Both the position numbers and the translations under genes were made by a program. A stretch of 64,000 nt of DNA, taken from positions 117,436 to 181,435 of the forward strand of contig NZ_VDET01000013.1 in the NCBI RefSeq assembly GCF_006381105.1, written 5' to 3'. This DNA is from Flavicella sediminum. GTDB taxonomy: Bacteria > Bacteroidota > Bacteroidia > Flavobacteriales > Flavobacteriaceae. Every line of letters begins with the position of its first letter. The first letter of the stretch is position 1. The notes beneath the pieces were generated by a model. The model was not told where the DNA came from, searched no databases, and saw nothing but the letters and a program-made list of their open reading frames with translations. This document shows, in pieces, positions 27,893 to 37,615 of this stretch.

Positions 27893-29650
27893 ATGAAAAA
27901 TTTTATATGTTTAATGACATTATTTAGTAGCATTAGCTTATTACAGTCTTGTGTGAATTTTTTAGAAGAAGACAATCCGAATGAAATTACAGAAGTTGCT
28001 TTTTGGTCGGATTTAACGAAGACCAATACGGGTTTGACAGCTGCGTATGGGGCCTTGCAAGATGAATTTGTATACAGCGTTTCAGATGAAATGTTGCGTT
28101 CAGACATGGGTTTTTTAAAAGATAGAAATAGAATACCTACCAATTCATTTTACCGACAATCATTTGATGCAAATACTAAAAATATAGGTAAAAGATGGGA
28201 GTCTATTTATCAGATTATTTGGAGAGCAAATCAGGTAATTGAAGGATTAGAAGGTTTGGATGCTGAATTTAAAACGGGACTTAATGAAGAAGTCTGGAAA
28301 AATCAAATGGGACAAGCAAGGTTTTTAAGAGGTCTTGGACATTTTTTTGCCCATTCTGTTTTTAACAAAGGAAGTGTAATCATTCGAAATAAAGTACCTA
28401 GATCTACAGCAGATTTTAATAAACCCCTTTCTACACCCCAAGAAGTAAAAGATTTTTTTAGAGCTGACTTCGAGTATGCCTATAAAAATTTACCAGCGCA
28501 AGCAGAAGAAAAATCAAGAGTAGATGCAGGAACTGCTGCCACTTTGCTAGGAACTAGTTATTTGTATGAAGGGAAATATGAGGAAGCAAAAGTTTATTTT
28601 GAGGATGTGATTCATAATTCAGCTTATGGGTATGAATTGGTCAAAGATTATACCTTGATGTTTACCAGAGCAGGTGGTTTTAATTCAGAGTCTATTTTTG
28701 AAATTAATTATGGAGAGCTACAAGTTGAAGATAATAATTTCGACGAAGAAAGTTTCTTTAACCGATTAGCAAGGTATACTTCTGCAACTTCAACAGGTGG
28801 AGGTACAGCAAATCATACGGTTCCTTCGGCTTGGTTAACAGAAGCTTATGTGACCGATGCTTTGGATACTCAAGACCCTAGAAATTATGTAAGTAATGGA
28901 AGCGGGGGTACAAGATTGCGAAAGGCATCTTTTAGAACATCTGCCATGATGGCCGTTGTAAATGATGAAGATACACCTTACTATTTGGCACCTTCAGCTC
29001 CTATCAAAGAATCATTTGGAGCTTTGCGATTTTCTTTTTTCAAACATTTTACCAATCATGATTACACCGATCATGAATCAAATATTGCATTAACCTCTTT
29101 GAAATCAGCAAAAAACTTTACGCTGTACCGTTTAGGCCATGTATATATGATGCAGGCAGAATGCTTGATAGAAACTGGAGATTTAAGTGGAGCACTTGCT
29201 TTGATTAATACCGTAAGAGCACGTTGGGGATTAAGGTGGCTAGGACTTTCTGATGGATCGAGTCATGATTTTGACGAAGTAGCTTATACGCAAGAAAGCT
29301 TAAGAGAACGCTATAGAAATTATGAGAAACCATTAGAAACTTCGGTTGAAGGCTTTTCTATGAGGAATATAGACCTACAAAGATGGGGCAATGTAAAGCA
29401 ACGTTATATGGAATTGGATGCAGCTGTGTTTTATTTGATTCCGTATCAATACACAAATGAAGAAGGAGGAACCGCAACTCGAAGTGCAAGTTTTATTACA
29501 AAAACAGTTCCAGGAAGTGTGGCGCCAGAAGATGTAACGATAGTAGATATGGAGTATGCAGAAGCGGCACGGGTGTATGATGAAGACAAGCATGCTTATT
29601 TGCCATTGCCTACCGTGGAGTCGTTAAACAATAGAAATGCAACGAATTAA
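27893..29650 (+). CDS. SusD-like glycan-binding lipoprotein
   Basis: The 585-residue lipoprotein (LLQSC, Cys20) begins with the SusD signature (NFLEEDNPNEITEVAFWSDL) and has TPR-like helices. Typical segments include GQARFLRGLGHFF and YRLGHVYMMQAECLIETG, followed by LINTVRARWG and the C-terminal RYRNYEKPLETSVEGFSMRNIDLQRWG. SusD proteins cap the SusC barrel at the cell surface and deliver oligosaccharides. It is encoded directly after SusC and 12 bases before the next lipoprotein, forming the transport and binding operon. Confidence 0.96.
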   Translation: MKNFICLMTLFSSISLLQSCVNFLEEDNPNEITEVAFWSDLTKTNTGLTAAYGALQDEFVYSVSDEMLRSDMGFLKDRNRIPTNSFYRQSFDANTKNIGKRWESIYQIIWRANQVIEGLEGLDAEFKTGLNEEVWKNQMGQARFLRGLGHFFAHSVFNKGSVIIRNKVPRSTADFNKPLSTPQEVKDFFRADFEYAYKNLPAQAEEKSRVDAGTAATLLGTSYLYEGKYEEAKVYFEDVIHNSAYGYELVKDYTLMFTRAGGFNSESIFEINYGELQVEDNNFDEESFFNRLARYTSATSTGGGTANHTVPSAWLTEAYVTDALDTQDPRNYVSNGSGGTRLRKASFRTSAMMAVVNDEDTPYYLAPSAPIKESFGALRFSFFKHFTNHDYTDHESNIALTSLKSAKNFTLYRLGHVYMMQAECLIETGDLSGALALINTVRARWGLRWLGLSDGSSHDFDEVAYTQESLRERYRNYEKPLETSVEGFSMRNIDLQRWGNVKQRYMELDAAVFYLIPYQYTNEEGGTATRSASFITKTVPGSVAPEDVTIVDMEYAEAARVYDEDKHAYLPLPTVESLNNRNATN

Positions 29651-29662
29651 AATATTGAAAAA

Positions 29663-31336
29663 ATGAAAAATACAATGTATAAATCGGTTTATTTTTGCTT
29701 ATTCCTTTTAGCTATAGGCTGCGGCGGTAACGAGTATGAATTGCCTTACAACGATTATTCTAGTTTTTGGTTGACAACCACCGAAGATGCTGGAGATCAA
29801 ACAGAATTTGATAAAATAGTAAATCAAAAAGAGTTTATTGCCTTTTTCGACTTGTCTAGAAATGCTGTTTCTCATAAATGGATTACGCCAACATCAACAA
29901 AATTTTTAAGCAAAGATTTTACAGAAGGCGATTCTATATACACAGATTATATCATCGGTAATAGAGGAGAATCTACTGATAAATTGGTGAATGTTTATTT
30001 TCCAGAAGGCGGACAATATGAGGTAAAACTCGAAAATACATTTAGAGACTCTGTAAATACAGGGGTTTATTCCGTTGAAAAAGATCTTTGGGTGGTGCAT
30101 CAAACCTTTAGTGTTGATGTCTATGCAGATACGAATCCGGCAGCAAAAATACTTTTCAATGAAGTAGAAGTTTTTGTAATGGAGGATACGGAAAATCCAT
30201 CTTTAGCTAATAAAGCATCTTGGCCGGTATTAAATATTGAAGCTGGTGATGAATTGGTTTTTGTGGATGCTTCTACGGAAGGTAGACCAAGCGGTAGTAA
30301 GTGGGTGTTAGAAGGGGCAAAACCAGAAACTGGAGGAAAAGATACCTTAGCTGTTTTGTATAATAAATTTGGTGAATATACCGTAAGCCTAGCGTCGGTA
30401 AGAAAACAACCTTCTAAAACAGTGGAAAAACCACTTCCAGTGATTATAAAAGTAAATCCTTCTAACAAACCATTTGTAATTAATGGAAAGGTAACGATGG
30501 ATGCGGATGGAGTTATTTCATTTGCGGTTACAGGTGAAGTGGATGCTGTGTTTGGACAAGCAGATAAATTTAAAGTGCATGTAACCAATAATAGTGCTGG
30601 TTTTGATGAAGCTATTGCCGTAGAATCTGTGGCGATTAATAGTGAAGATGCAACGATTATTGAGTTAACATTGGCAAGTCCAATTTTTAATACTGATAAA
30701 ATAGACTTGTCTTTTACAGGAGGAAATATTACCTCAGTCGATGCAAGGGTTCTTGCTGATTTTGGTCCTTTACCAATAAGTGTGGCTTTAGGAAATACGG
30801 TACTGATTGATTCATGGGCCGGTTATGAATTGGAAGCTACAAATTGGAAAAAAGCCAATGCCGAAGGTTATTTTGTAGGAAAAACAAACGGAACAGAAGT
30901 TGCACCCGTTTTTTCTAGAGTTACCGATAAATTGTTTTCAGGAAATGCGAGTATGCGTTATTCTTCAGAAGGTATTTCGACAGTTACATTACAAGGATCA
31001 AATTTTTCTGTACCTAATGGAGTGCCTAGTGGAACTTATTTTGTTTCTTATAAAGTGTTTTTAGAAACGGGAAACACCATGCAATCTTTTACCACCATTG
31101 TCGATCCAAAAGGGGGCGATAAAAAAAAAGAAACGAACTGGGATGTTAGTGAAGCAAATAGTGTAGAACGAGGTAAGTGGATTGAAATTAGTCAAGAAAT
31201 TGTGCTTGAAAACTCCATAGATTCTGGAGTTCGCTTCGATTTAAAAGTAGATGAGGCTACCAATGTAGGAGTCACAGGAACTCAAATAATTTATTTTGAC
31301 GATTTGAAATTTATACCACTTGTTCCAAGAGAATAA
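29663..31336 (+). CDS. Surface glycan-binding lipoprotein with PKD-like domains
   Basis: A 557-residue lipoprotein (LAIGC, Cys20) located where SusE/SusF-type binding proteins are found. It shows PKD/Ig-like modules (VFVDASTEGRPSGSKWVLEGA, about 180-265) with the PKD-like turn GEYTVSLASV. The C-terminal region (about 380-557, WAGYELEATNWKK, YFDDLKFIPL) looks like a carbohydrate-binding beta-sandwich. I infer a surface protein that holds the target polysaccharide near SusC/SusD. Sequence in this group varies with the substrate, so family names cannot be assigned. It is the last gene of the operon before an intercistronic hairpin at 31373 and the HTCS gene. Confidence 0.82.
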   Translation: MKNTMYKSVYFCLFLLAIGCGGNEYELPYNDYSSFWLTTTEDAGDQTEFDKIVNQKEFIAFFDLSRNAVSHKWITPTSTKFLSKDFTEGDSIYTDYIIGNRGESTDKLVNVYFPEGGQYEVKLENTFRDSVNTGVYSVEKDLWVVHQTFSVDVYADTNPAAKILFNEVEVFVMEDTENPSLANKASWPVLNIEAGDELVFVDASTEGRPSGSKWVLEGAKPETGGKDTLAVLYNKFGEYTVSLASVRKQPSKTVEKPLPVIIKVNPSNKPFVINGKVTMDADGVISFAVTGEVDAVFGQADKFKVHVTNNSAGFDEAIAVESVAINSEDATIIELTLASPIFNTDKIDLSFTGGNITSVDARVLADFGPLPISVALGNTVLIDSWAGYELEATNWKKANAEGYFVGKTNGTEVAPVFSRVTDKLFSGNASMRYSSEGISTVTLQGSNFSVPNGVPSGTYFVSYKVFLETGNTMQSFTTIVDPKGGDKKKETNWDVSEANSVERGKWIEISQEIVLENSIDSGVRFDLKVDEATNVGVTGTQIIYFDDLKFIPLVPRE

Positions 31337-31372
31337 TTTTAGGGTTTAGCTAAAATAGAATATTTAAATGCT

Positions 31373-31404
31373 GAAAACTATCCAATTAAATTTGGGTAGT
31401 TTTC
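31373..31404 (+). terminator. Hairpin after SusCD operon
   Basis: An 11-base stem, 31373-31383 with 31394-31404 (one G-U), closes a 10-base loop. The following T run is poor, so it may be a processing or weak termination signal. Confidence 0.5.
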
Positions 31405-31584
31405 TGTGTTAAAAAAAGTTGTGCTAACATCCTATAAAAAATAGAAATTGAAACTAATTTTTAAGTTTTCGTTCGAAAAAAAAAATTATCTTCAAAAAGA
31501 ATATATAAACAGACAACTAAAAGAGGAGATTGTATAAGTAAGTTTGAAATTTATCTTTTTTTTTAGTTTTATTACCCTTAAATC

Positions 31585-34500
31585 ATGTTGAAAATAGTTC
31601 GCTTCGTATTCCTTTTTTTGTTTTTTGTTCAGCTAAATGCACAAGAAAATATATTTCAAAATCATAAGAACTTATCTATTTTAGAAGGTTTGTCGCATAA
31701 TGGCGTCACCTCGGTTTTGGAAGATTCTAAAGGCTTTATGTGGTTTGGTACCTTTTCTGGAATTAATAGATACGATGGCTATAAAACACAAACTTATAAA
31801 AACACCAATACTAAAGAAATATTAAATAGCAATCGAGTACGTACTTTGGCTGAAGATCGTTCAGGTAATATTTGGATTGGAACAGAAAGAGGAATTACAA
31901 TTTACAATACCTCCCTTCAAAAATTCACAAAGCTAAGAACACTGTTTGAAGCACCAATGCCCGATTTTTACAGACAGCGAATTGTTAAACAAATCATCTT
32001 TTCTGAAAGAGATAAATTAGTGCTGTGTGTTTCCGAAAACAAAGGAATTCAGGTGTTTACAGAAAATTACCAATTCCTAGGTGAATATAAAATCGTCAAT
32101 GATATTCAAGAAACAGGAATTAAAATAACAGATGCCATAAAAATAAATGAGTCTCATGTTTTGCTATCATCTAGTATTGGATTGATCGATTTTAATATCA
32201 AGACAAGAAAATTCAAGCAGCGTTTGAAAAAAGAAATTAGCTATGCCAGTTCCTTAACTCCACTGAATGCGAATAGAATTTTGGTGAATTTACACAAAGG
32301 AATTAGTTTGGTTAGTTACAATCAGTTTGAAGAGTTGATTTCTTATGAAAAAACCAAACACTATTTACACGAGTATAAATTTACAAGTAGCAGTATTGAT
32401 AGTAATGGGAGTTTGTGGTTGGGTACACATAGGGCGGGACTTATATATATAAAAGAACGGGATTCGTTTTTGCAAGGTGGGAAATTTAGTATAGAAAAAT
32501 TTGATGATAATTTAAATGTATTGGTGTCAAGTAAGGTTATTTGCACCTCAAAAAACACTTGTTGGTACGCTACCTTTAATGCGGGGGTCTATAAATTTAA
32601 TACCAACGAAAATCCTTTTGTAAAGATTAAAATGGACGGAAATGAAAATAAAATTTCCAATGTTCAGCAAATTTCTGAAAATAAAATATCTTTTTCTGCG
32701 GGCTTTAATGGAATTTCAACCTACCATTTGAAGAAGTTAAAACATGAAGCGTTTGTTTCAAATTCATTGAAAAATATAGATTATTTGTTTATAGACTCAA
32801 AAGGAGATTATTGGGCAAATGATATAAAAAGCAGTTTTTTTAGATCCAAAAAAGGAACAGCTCAACGAGAAAAATTTTTATTTGAAACAAAAAAAAGAAA
32901 GGAAGGCTTAAAAAAAATACGCTATATCTCTGAAGAGTTAGGTGAAAACAGGAAAATATGGGTAGGTACTCGTTCCAATGTTTTTCGGTTAAGTATTGAT
33001 AAAAATGATGAGATTGTTAGAACAGAATCGTTACACAAAAATTTGATTTTAAAGAATAAAAAAATCACAGGGGTTCGCTTTATTTACCCAGATCCGATCT
33101 ACGATTTCATTTGGATTGCCACGGATCATAAAGGATTATTTCGAATTAAAAACTTAGCAAGTAAAAAAGTAGAAGGTCTAGAAATTGAACAGTTTATCCC
33201 CAAGGGGAAAAATAAATTTTCATTGTCTAGTTTGTTTGTGAGTTCTATGGTACGGTTACCAAATAATGAATTGTGGCTGGGAACTGAGGGCGGCGGTTTG
33301 TGTAAAGTAGAGAACAGTCAGGGATCACCTAAATTTATATCCTTTACAGAAGAAGATGGCTTGTCAAATAATGTAGTGAAAAGTATCTTGTCTGATGAAG
33401 ATTCCAACTTATGGGTTTCTACGAATGTAGGATTGAATAAAGTAGATCCTAAAAGTTTAAAAGTTACGAAATATGGAAAATCTGATGGTTTGCCATTTGT
33501 TGATTTTTATTATGGTGCCAATAAATTAAAGAATGGAACTTTGGTATTTACCGGTCAACGTGGTATTTGCTATTTCAATCCAAAAAATGTATCCGACAAA
33601 GAAGAAATTCCAGCAATAGAATTTGAAAATTTAAAAATATTTGACAAACTAATTCATGTAAATGATACCATTGAAAACAGAGTCGTTCTTCCAAAATCAA
33701 TTAGTGAAGTTGGGCAAATTGATTTAAACTACAACGAAAATGTTTTTTCTATAGATGTCATTAGTTTGCATTATTCCAATCCTGAAAATCATTTGTTACG
33801 CTATAAATTGGCACCAATAAATAGAAATTGGGTAGAGGTACCTTCCGATCAAAATACCATTACTTACAGTGGTTTACAGGCAGGTACATATGAACTACAA
33901 GTTTCTGTATCTAACTCCCTTGGAGAGTGGAGTTCTGCTAAAAAAGTAAAGATTGTAATACACCCACCTTTGTGGAAAACCTATTGGGCTTTTGCTTTGT
34001 ACCTCGTGTTAATTATTTTAATAAGTTATTTTATCAATCGTATATTTTTAAAAATTCATTTGTTAAATCATAAAATAGAAATTGAGCAATTAGAAAAAGA
34101 TAATGAGAAAGAAATAAATGAGGCTAAATTGCGGTTTTTCGCGAATATTTCACATGAAATTAAAACACCCCTAACACTTATTTCTAGTCCTATAAATAAT
34201 TTGTATTCCAGATTTAGCGGAAATCCAGATTTGGGTGAAAAATTAAGCATGGTTTTACGTCAATCTAAAAAAATTCATGAATTGATTGAACAGGTGCAAG
34301 ATTTTAGAAGATCTGATGCCAATATGTTAAAGATGAGGTATACGCGTTTTGAATTTAATTCCTTTATCAATGAAGTGGTTAACGATTTTATGTACGCTGC
34401 TTATAGCGATAAAAAAGAGCTGGGTATTATTGGAGAAGAAACACCAATAATTGTTTCTGCAGATAAAAATAAGCTAGAGAAAATATTTAATAATTTACTG

Positions 34501-35688
34501 AACAATGCCTTTAAATATACCAAAGCCAGTGATCAAATAAAGGTTATTTATAAAAGTGATGACAAAGATTTGATCATTTCTTTTGAAGATACTGGACGAG
34601 GAATTGATGCCATTGATGTAGAACATGTTTTTGAACGGTTTTATCAGTCGCATTTAGAAGGAAATGAGCATATTGGTGGTTCTGGAATTGGATTGGCTTT
34701 TTCGAAACGACTTGTGGAAATGCATTATGGCTATATTCATGTAGAAAGTGAAGTAGGGAAAGGATCAAAATTTATTGTAAAACTACCAATTGTTAAAGAA
34801 CAAGAGCTAGGAGATAAGTTGCTCATCGATCAAATTGTTTTGCCAAAAGAAAAAGAAATTTCGGTAAAAAACATCGAAAACACGAAAGATTGGTCAACAA
34901 TACGGGCTTCTGGTGATTTTGCCAAATCTTTGATTTTTTATGCCGAAGACAATGATGAAATGCGAAATTATATTACCCGTTTTTTAGCTCAATTTTTCAA
35001 AGTGAAAAGCTTTGCCAATGGGAAAGAATGTATAGAGGCCTTTGAAAATGAATGGCCAGATTTGGTTATTAGTGATGTTCAAATGCCTGAATTAAATGGA
35101 TTGGATTTATGCATTCAAATTAAATCAGATTTAAAAACAAGTCATATACCTATCGTATTGCTAACTGCTTTAACGAATTTAACAGACCATTTACAAGGAA
35201 TCCGTGACGGTGCCGATGCATACATCAAAAAGCCTTTTAATTTAGAGCAGTTAATTACAACAATTGAGGCGCTGCTAATCAACAGAAAACAATTGAGAGA
35301 GCGATTTCAAATTGGAATTCCCTTAACCAGAGATAATAAGAATAGCAGAAATGACAATGCCTTTTTAGAAAAATTTTACAGCATTGTAGATGAGAATTTG
35401 GACAACCAAAATTTCGATTTAAAGGATTTGGCTTCTGATTTGTGCTTGAGTAAATCTACTTTTTATTTAAAGGTAAATACGCTAACCAATCAAACTCCTT
35501 TTGAATTAATTATTAATTATCGTTTAAAAAGAGCAAGTGAATTTTTGGCACAAGATAATTTATCTGTTACTGAGGTGTTTTTAATGACAGGTTTTAAAAG
35601 TAGAACACATTTTTCAACCAAATTCAAAGAAAAATATCATGTTAGTCCAAGCAAATATGCAGAACATATTCAAGGTGAAAAGGAATAG
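31585..35688 (+). CDS. Hybrid two-component system regulator (HTCS)
   Basis: A 1367-residue one-protein signalling system. It has a signal peptide and two periplasmic seven-bladed regulator propellers (repeats such as EDSKGFMWFGTFSGINRYDG, EDRSGNIWIGTERGITIYN). A Y_Y_Y domain lies near 710-790 and a transmembrane helix near 798-820. The histidine kinase carries phospho-acceptor H857 in NISHEIKTPLT and an ATP-binding region (NNLLNNAFKYTK, GGSGIGLAFSKRL). The receiver has phospho-acceptor D1164 in VISDVQMPELNG. The C-terminal domain is an AraC HTH (about 1265-1360). It senses glycan fragments in the periplasm and activates PUL transcription. The gene follows SusCD and precedes the second enzyme block, so it likely controls both. 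Its C-terminal end is duplicated at 1-414. Confidence 0.97.
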   Translation: MLKIVRFVFLFLFFVQLNAQENIFQNHKNLSILEGLSHNGVTSVLEDSKGFMWFGTFSGINRYDGYKTQTYKNTNTKEILNSNRVRTLAEDRSGNIWIGTERGITIYNTSLQKFTKLRTLFEAPMPDFYRQRIVKQIIFSERDKLVLCVSENKGIQVFTENYQFLGEYKIVNDIQETGIKITDAIKINESHVLLSSSIGLIDFNIKTRKFKQRLKKEISYASSLTPLNANRILVNLHKGISLVSYNQFEELISYEKTKHYLHEYKFTSSSIDSNGSLWLGTHRAGLIYIKERDSFLQGGKFSIEKFDDNLNVLVSSKVICTSKNTCWYATFNAGVYKFNTNENPFVKIKMDGNENKISNVQQISENKISFSAGFNGISTYHLKKLKHEAFVSNSLKNIDYLFIDSKGDYWANDIKSSFFRSKKGTAQREKFLFETKKRKEGLKKIRYISEELGENRKIWVGTRSNVFRLSIDKNDEIVRTESLHKNLILKNKKITGVRFIYPDPIYDFIWIATDHKGLFRIKNLASKKVEGLEIEQFIPKGKNKFSLSSLFVSSMVRLPNNELWLGTEGGGLCKVENSQGSPKFISFTEEDGLSNNVVKSILSDEDSNLWVSTNVGLNKVDPKSLKVTKYGKSDGLPFVDFYYGANKLKNGTLVFTGQRGICYFNPKNVSDKEEIPAIEFENLKIFDKLIHVNDTIENRVVLPKSISEVGQIDLNYNENVFSIDVISLHYSNPENHLLRYKLAPINRNWVEVPSDQNTITYSGLQAGTYELQVSVSNSLGEWSSAKKVKIVIHPPLWKTYWAFALYLVLIILISYFINRIFLKIHLLNHKIEIEQLEKDNEKEINEAKLRFFANISHEIKTPLTLISSPINNLYSRFSGNPDLGEKLSMVLRQSKKIHELIEQVQDFRRSDANMLKMRYTRFEFNSFINEVVNDFMYAAYSDKKELGIIGEETPIIVSADKNKLEKIFNNLLNNAFKYTKASDQIKVIYKSDDKDLIISFEDTGRGIDAIDVEHVFERFYQSHLEGNEHIGGSGIGLAFSKRLVEMHYGYIHVESEVGKGSKFIVKLPIVKEQELGDKLLIDQIVLPKEKEISVKNIENTKDWSTIRASGDFAKSLIFYAEDNDEMRNYITRFLAQFFKVKSFANGKECIEAFENEWPDLVISDVQMPELNGLDLCIQIKSDLKTSHIPIVLLTALTNLTDHLQGIRDGADAYIKKPFNLEQLITTIEALLINRKQLRERFQIGIPLTRDNKNSRNDNAFLEKFYSIVDENLDNQNFDLKDLASDLCLSKSTFYLKVNTLTNQTPFELIINYRLKRASEFLAQDNLSVTEVFLMTGFKSRTHFSTKFKEKYHVSPSKYAEHIQGEKE

Positions 35689-36071
35689 TTGAGCACCCAT
35701 ATATTCTTCAGAAATCTGTTTTATTTTTTTTAAAAGATAGGGGGATATAGTCTTTAGCTGTAGAGGAAAAGTGATGTTTTCTTATAGAACTTTGTTTTTT
35801 TATTGTTAGATAATGAATAAGAGTCGCGGATGGGCGGCTTTTTTATTTTTAGCACTAGGGGAATATAGTCCTAAGCCTATTTTTTTAAATTTTCGAAATT
35901 TTTGCTAAAAACAGGCATTTTAATGGTGATTTTGAACTCTAGTGAACATTTAATCTACCAATGGAGACGTTCTCTAGCTTGTTTGAAACTAATTTAGCAA
36001 CAGCGTAACAAACAAAATGATTCTATTGAGTACCAATTGTTCGTCGCTAGTTAGACCTTTAAATTTATCGT
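35689..36071 (+). promoter_or_regulatory. Intergenic region with terminator and direct repeats
   Basis: This 383-base gap follows the HTCS gene. A hairpin terminator lies at 35821. Two imperfect direct repeats flank it: AGGGGGATATAGTCTTTAG near 35739 and AGGGGAATATAGTCCTAAG near 35857. Closer to the next gene are TAGCTTGTTTGAAA (35975-35988), TAATTTAGCA (35990-35999) and GTAACAAAC (36005-36013). These words are shared with the region upstream of the propeller enzyme at 792. I infer regulator binding sites and the promoter of the second enzyme block. Confidence 0.4.
35821..35850 (+). terminator. Terminator after HTCS
   Basis: A short GC-rich stem (GTCGC 35823-35827 with GCGGC 35834-35838, one G-U) is followed by a T-rich run. 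Confidence 0.6.
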
Positions 36072-37589
36072 ATGAAATATTTAGCAATTTTATGTATTCT
36101 AGTAATGACTTTTAGTTTTGCGGGTTGTAGCTTGAAAAAAAAATCAAAAAAACCGAATGTCATCTTAATTTATGCCGATGATTTAGGGAGAGGTTTGTTA
36201 GGGACTTATGGACAAAAAATTATTAAAACACCCCACATTGATAAATTGGCAAAAGATGGCATGCAATTTAGCAATGCGTATGGCTGTCATTATTGTGCAC
36301 CAGCCCGTGCAAGTCTGTTGACAGGAATGCACGATGTTCGTAAAAATCAATGGAACATTACCAAAGGAGGTATCTATACAAATTTAGACCAAGGTATGAC
36401 CTTTCAGCAAATAAAAGATTCCATTCATACCATGGCAATGCCGGCTAAAAAAGACGAAGTGTTTTTAGGAGAGGTTGCTCAAAAGGCAGGCTATACAACC
36501 GCAGAGTTTGGGAAATTAGAATGGGGCTTTGCAACGACTCCTGAAAGAATGGAGCGTCATGGTTGGGATTATCATTTTGGCTATTACGATCATCAAAGAT
36601 GTCATGGTTTTTACCCTCCTTTTTTGTTTGAAAATGGGAATAAAATTGACATCCCAGGAAATACACATATCGATTGTGCAAAGACAAATAATGAAGAAAC
36701 TCCTGAAGCTTATAAAGAACGTTGGAATATGAAAGGAAAAGCTTTTTATTCTGAAGACATTATCATGGAAAAATTATTAGGTTACTTAAATACGTATAAG
36801 GAATCTGAAGAAGAAAAACCATTTTTCATGTATTTTCCAACCCAATTACCTCACGGACCCATTGCGATTCCAGAAGTGCATCCCGATTTTAAATACGACG
36901 ATCGTTTGACGGAATTTGAAAAAGAATATGCCTCTATGGTTAAAATGTTAGACACCGATGTTGGACGAATTGTTGCTCAGTTAGATTCTTTACATTTATT
37001 AGAAAATACCATTATTGTTTTCACCTCAGATAATGGTCATGAAGTATATGCGCAAGAAGCAGGCAGAACGAATAAGGATGTAGATTTGGTAACAAATAAA
37101 AAATACAACAATATAAAAACACGCTTTTTAAGCGAATTAAGTAACGATGTGTTTGATGGAAATGATGGAATGTCTGGTTTAAAAAGATCGAATTGGGAAG
37201 GTGGTGTTCGTATTCCTTTGTTTTGGTTTTGGAAAGGAAACATTGAAGCAGGTGCGGTTTCAGAACAACGAGTTTCTAACTACGATTTTTTAAATACACT
37301 TGCTGAAATTACAGGGCAAAATGAAGTAGAAAATAAGGATGGAAAATCCTATGCAAAAACTTTATTTGGTGGAAAAGCAGAAGAAAGACCCTATACCGTT
37401 TTTAATTCAAAATTAGGTCCGGCCTTAGTAACTAAGGATGGATGGAAATTACGCTATTATTTGAAAAAAGACATATTTCAGCTCTATTTTTTACCCGATG
37501 ATTACCGCGAAGAAAAAGAACTTTCTAAGAAATATCCAGAAATGGTAGCCACATTAAAAAAACAATTACTAGCGGAAGCTGGAATCTAA
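36072..37589 (+). CDS. Family S1 sulfatase, lipoprotein (CAPAR type), paralogue 2
   Basis: This 505-residue sulfatase is a near twin of the one at 2229. It has lipobox FAGC (Cys19), PNVILIYADDLGRGLLG, modification motif C75-A-P-A-R79, FGKLEWGFATTP in place of FGKWHLG, HGWDYHFGYYDHQRCHGFYPP, FTSDNGHEVY and GNDGMSGLKRSNWEGG. It heads the second enzyme block, right after the HTCS, and is followed 26 bases later by a propeller enzyme, reversing the order of the 792/2229 pair. Probably removes a particular sulfate from galactan oligosaccharides before the propeller enzyme acts. Subfamily not assigned. Confidence 0.93.
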   Translation: MKYLAILCILVMTFSFAGCSLKKKSKKPNVILIYADDLGRGLLGTYGQKIIKTPHIDKLAKDGMQFSNAYGCHYCAPARASLLTGMHDVRKNQWNITKGGIYTNLDQGMTFQQIKDSIHTMAMPAKKDEVFLGEVAQKAGYTTAEFGKLEWGFATTPERMERHGWDYHFGYYDHQRCHGFYPPFLFENGNKIDIPGNTHIDCAKTNNEETPEAYKERWNMKGKAFYSEDIIMEKLLGYLNTYKESEEEKPFFMYFPTQLPHGPIAIPEVHPDFKYDDRLTEFEKEYASMVKMLDTDVGRIVAQLDSLHLLENTIIVFTSDNGHEVYAQEAGRTNKDVDLVTNKKYNNIKTRFLSELSNDVFDGNDGMSGLKRSNWEGGVRIPLFWFWKGNIEAGAVSEQRVSNYDFLNTLAEITGQNEVENKDGKSYAKTLFGGKAEERPYTVFNSKLGPALVTKDGWKLRYYLKKDIFQLYFLPDDYREEKELSKKYPEMVATLKKQLLAEAGI

Positions 37590-37615
37590 ATAAGTAACAA
37601 AAATCAATCAGAAAA

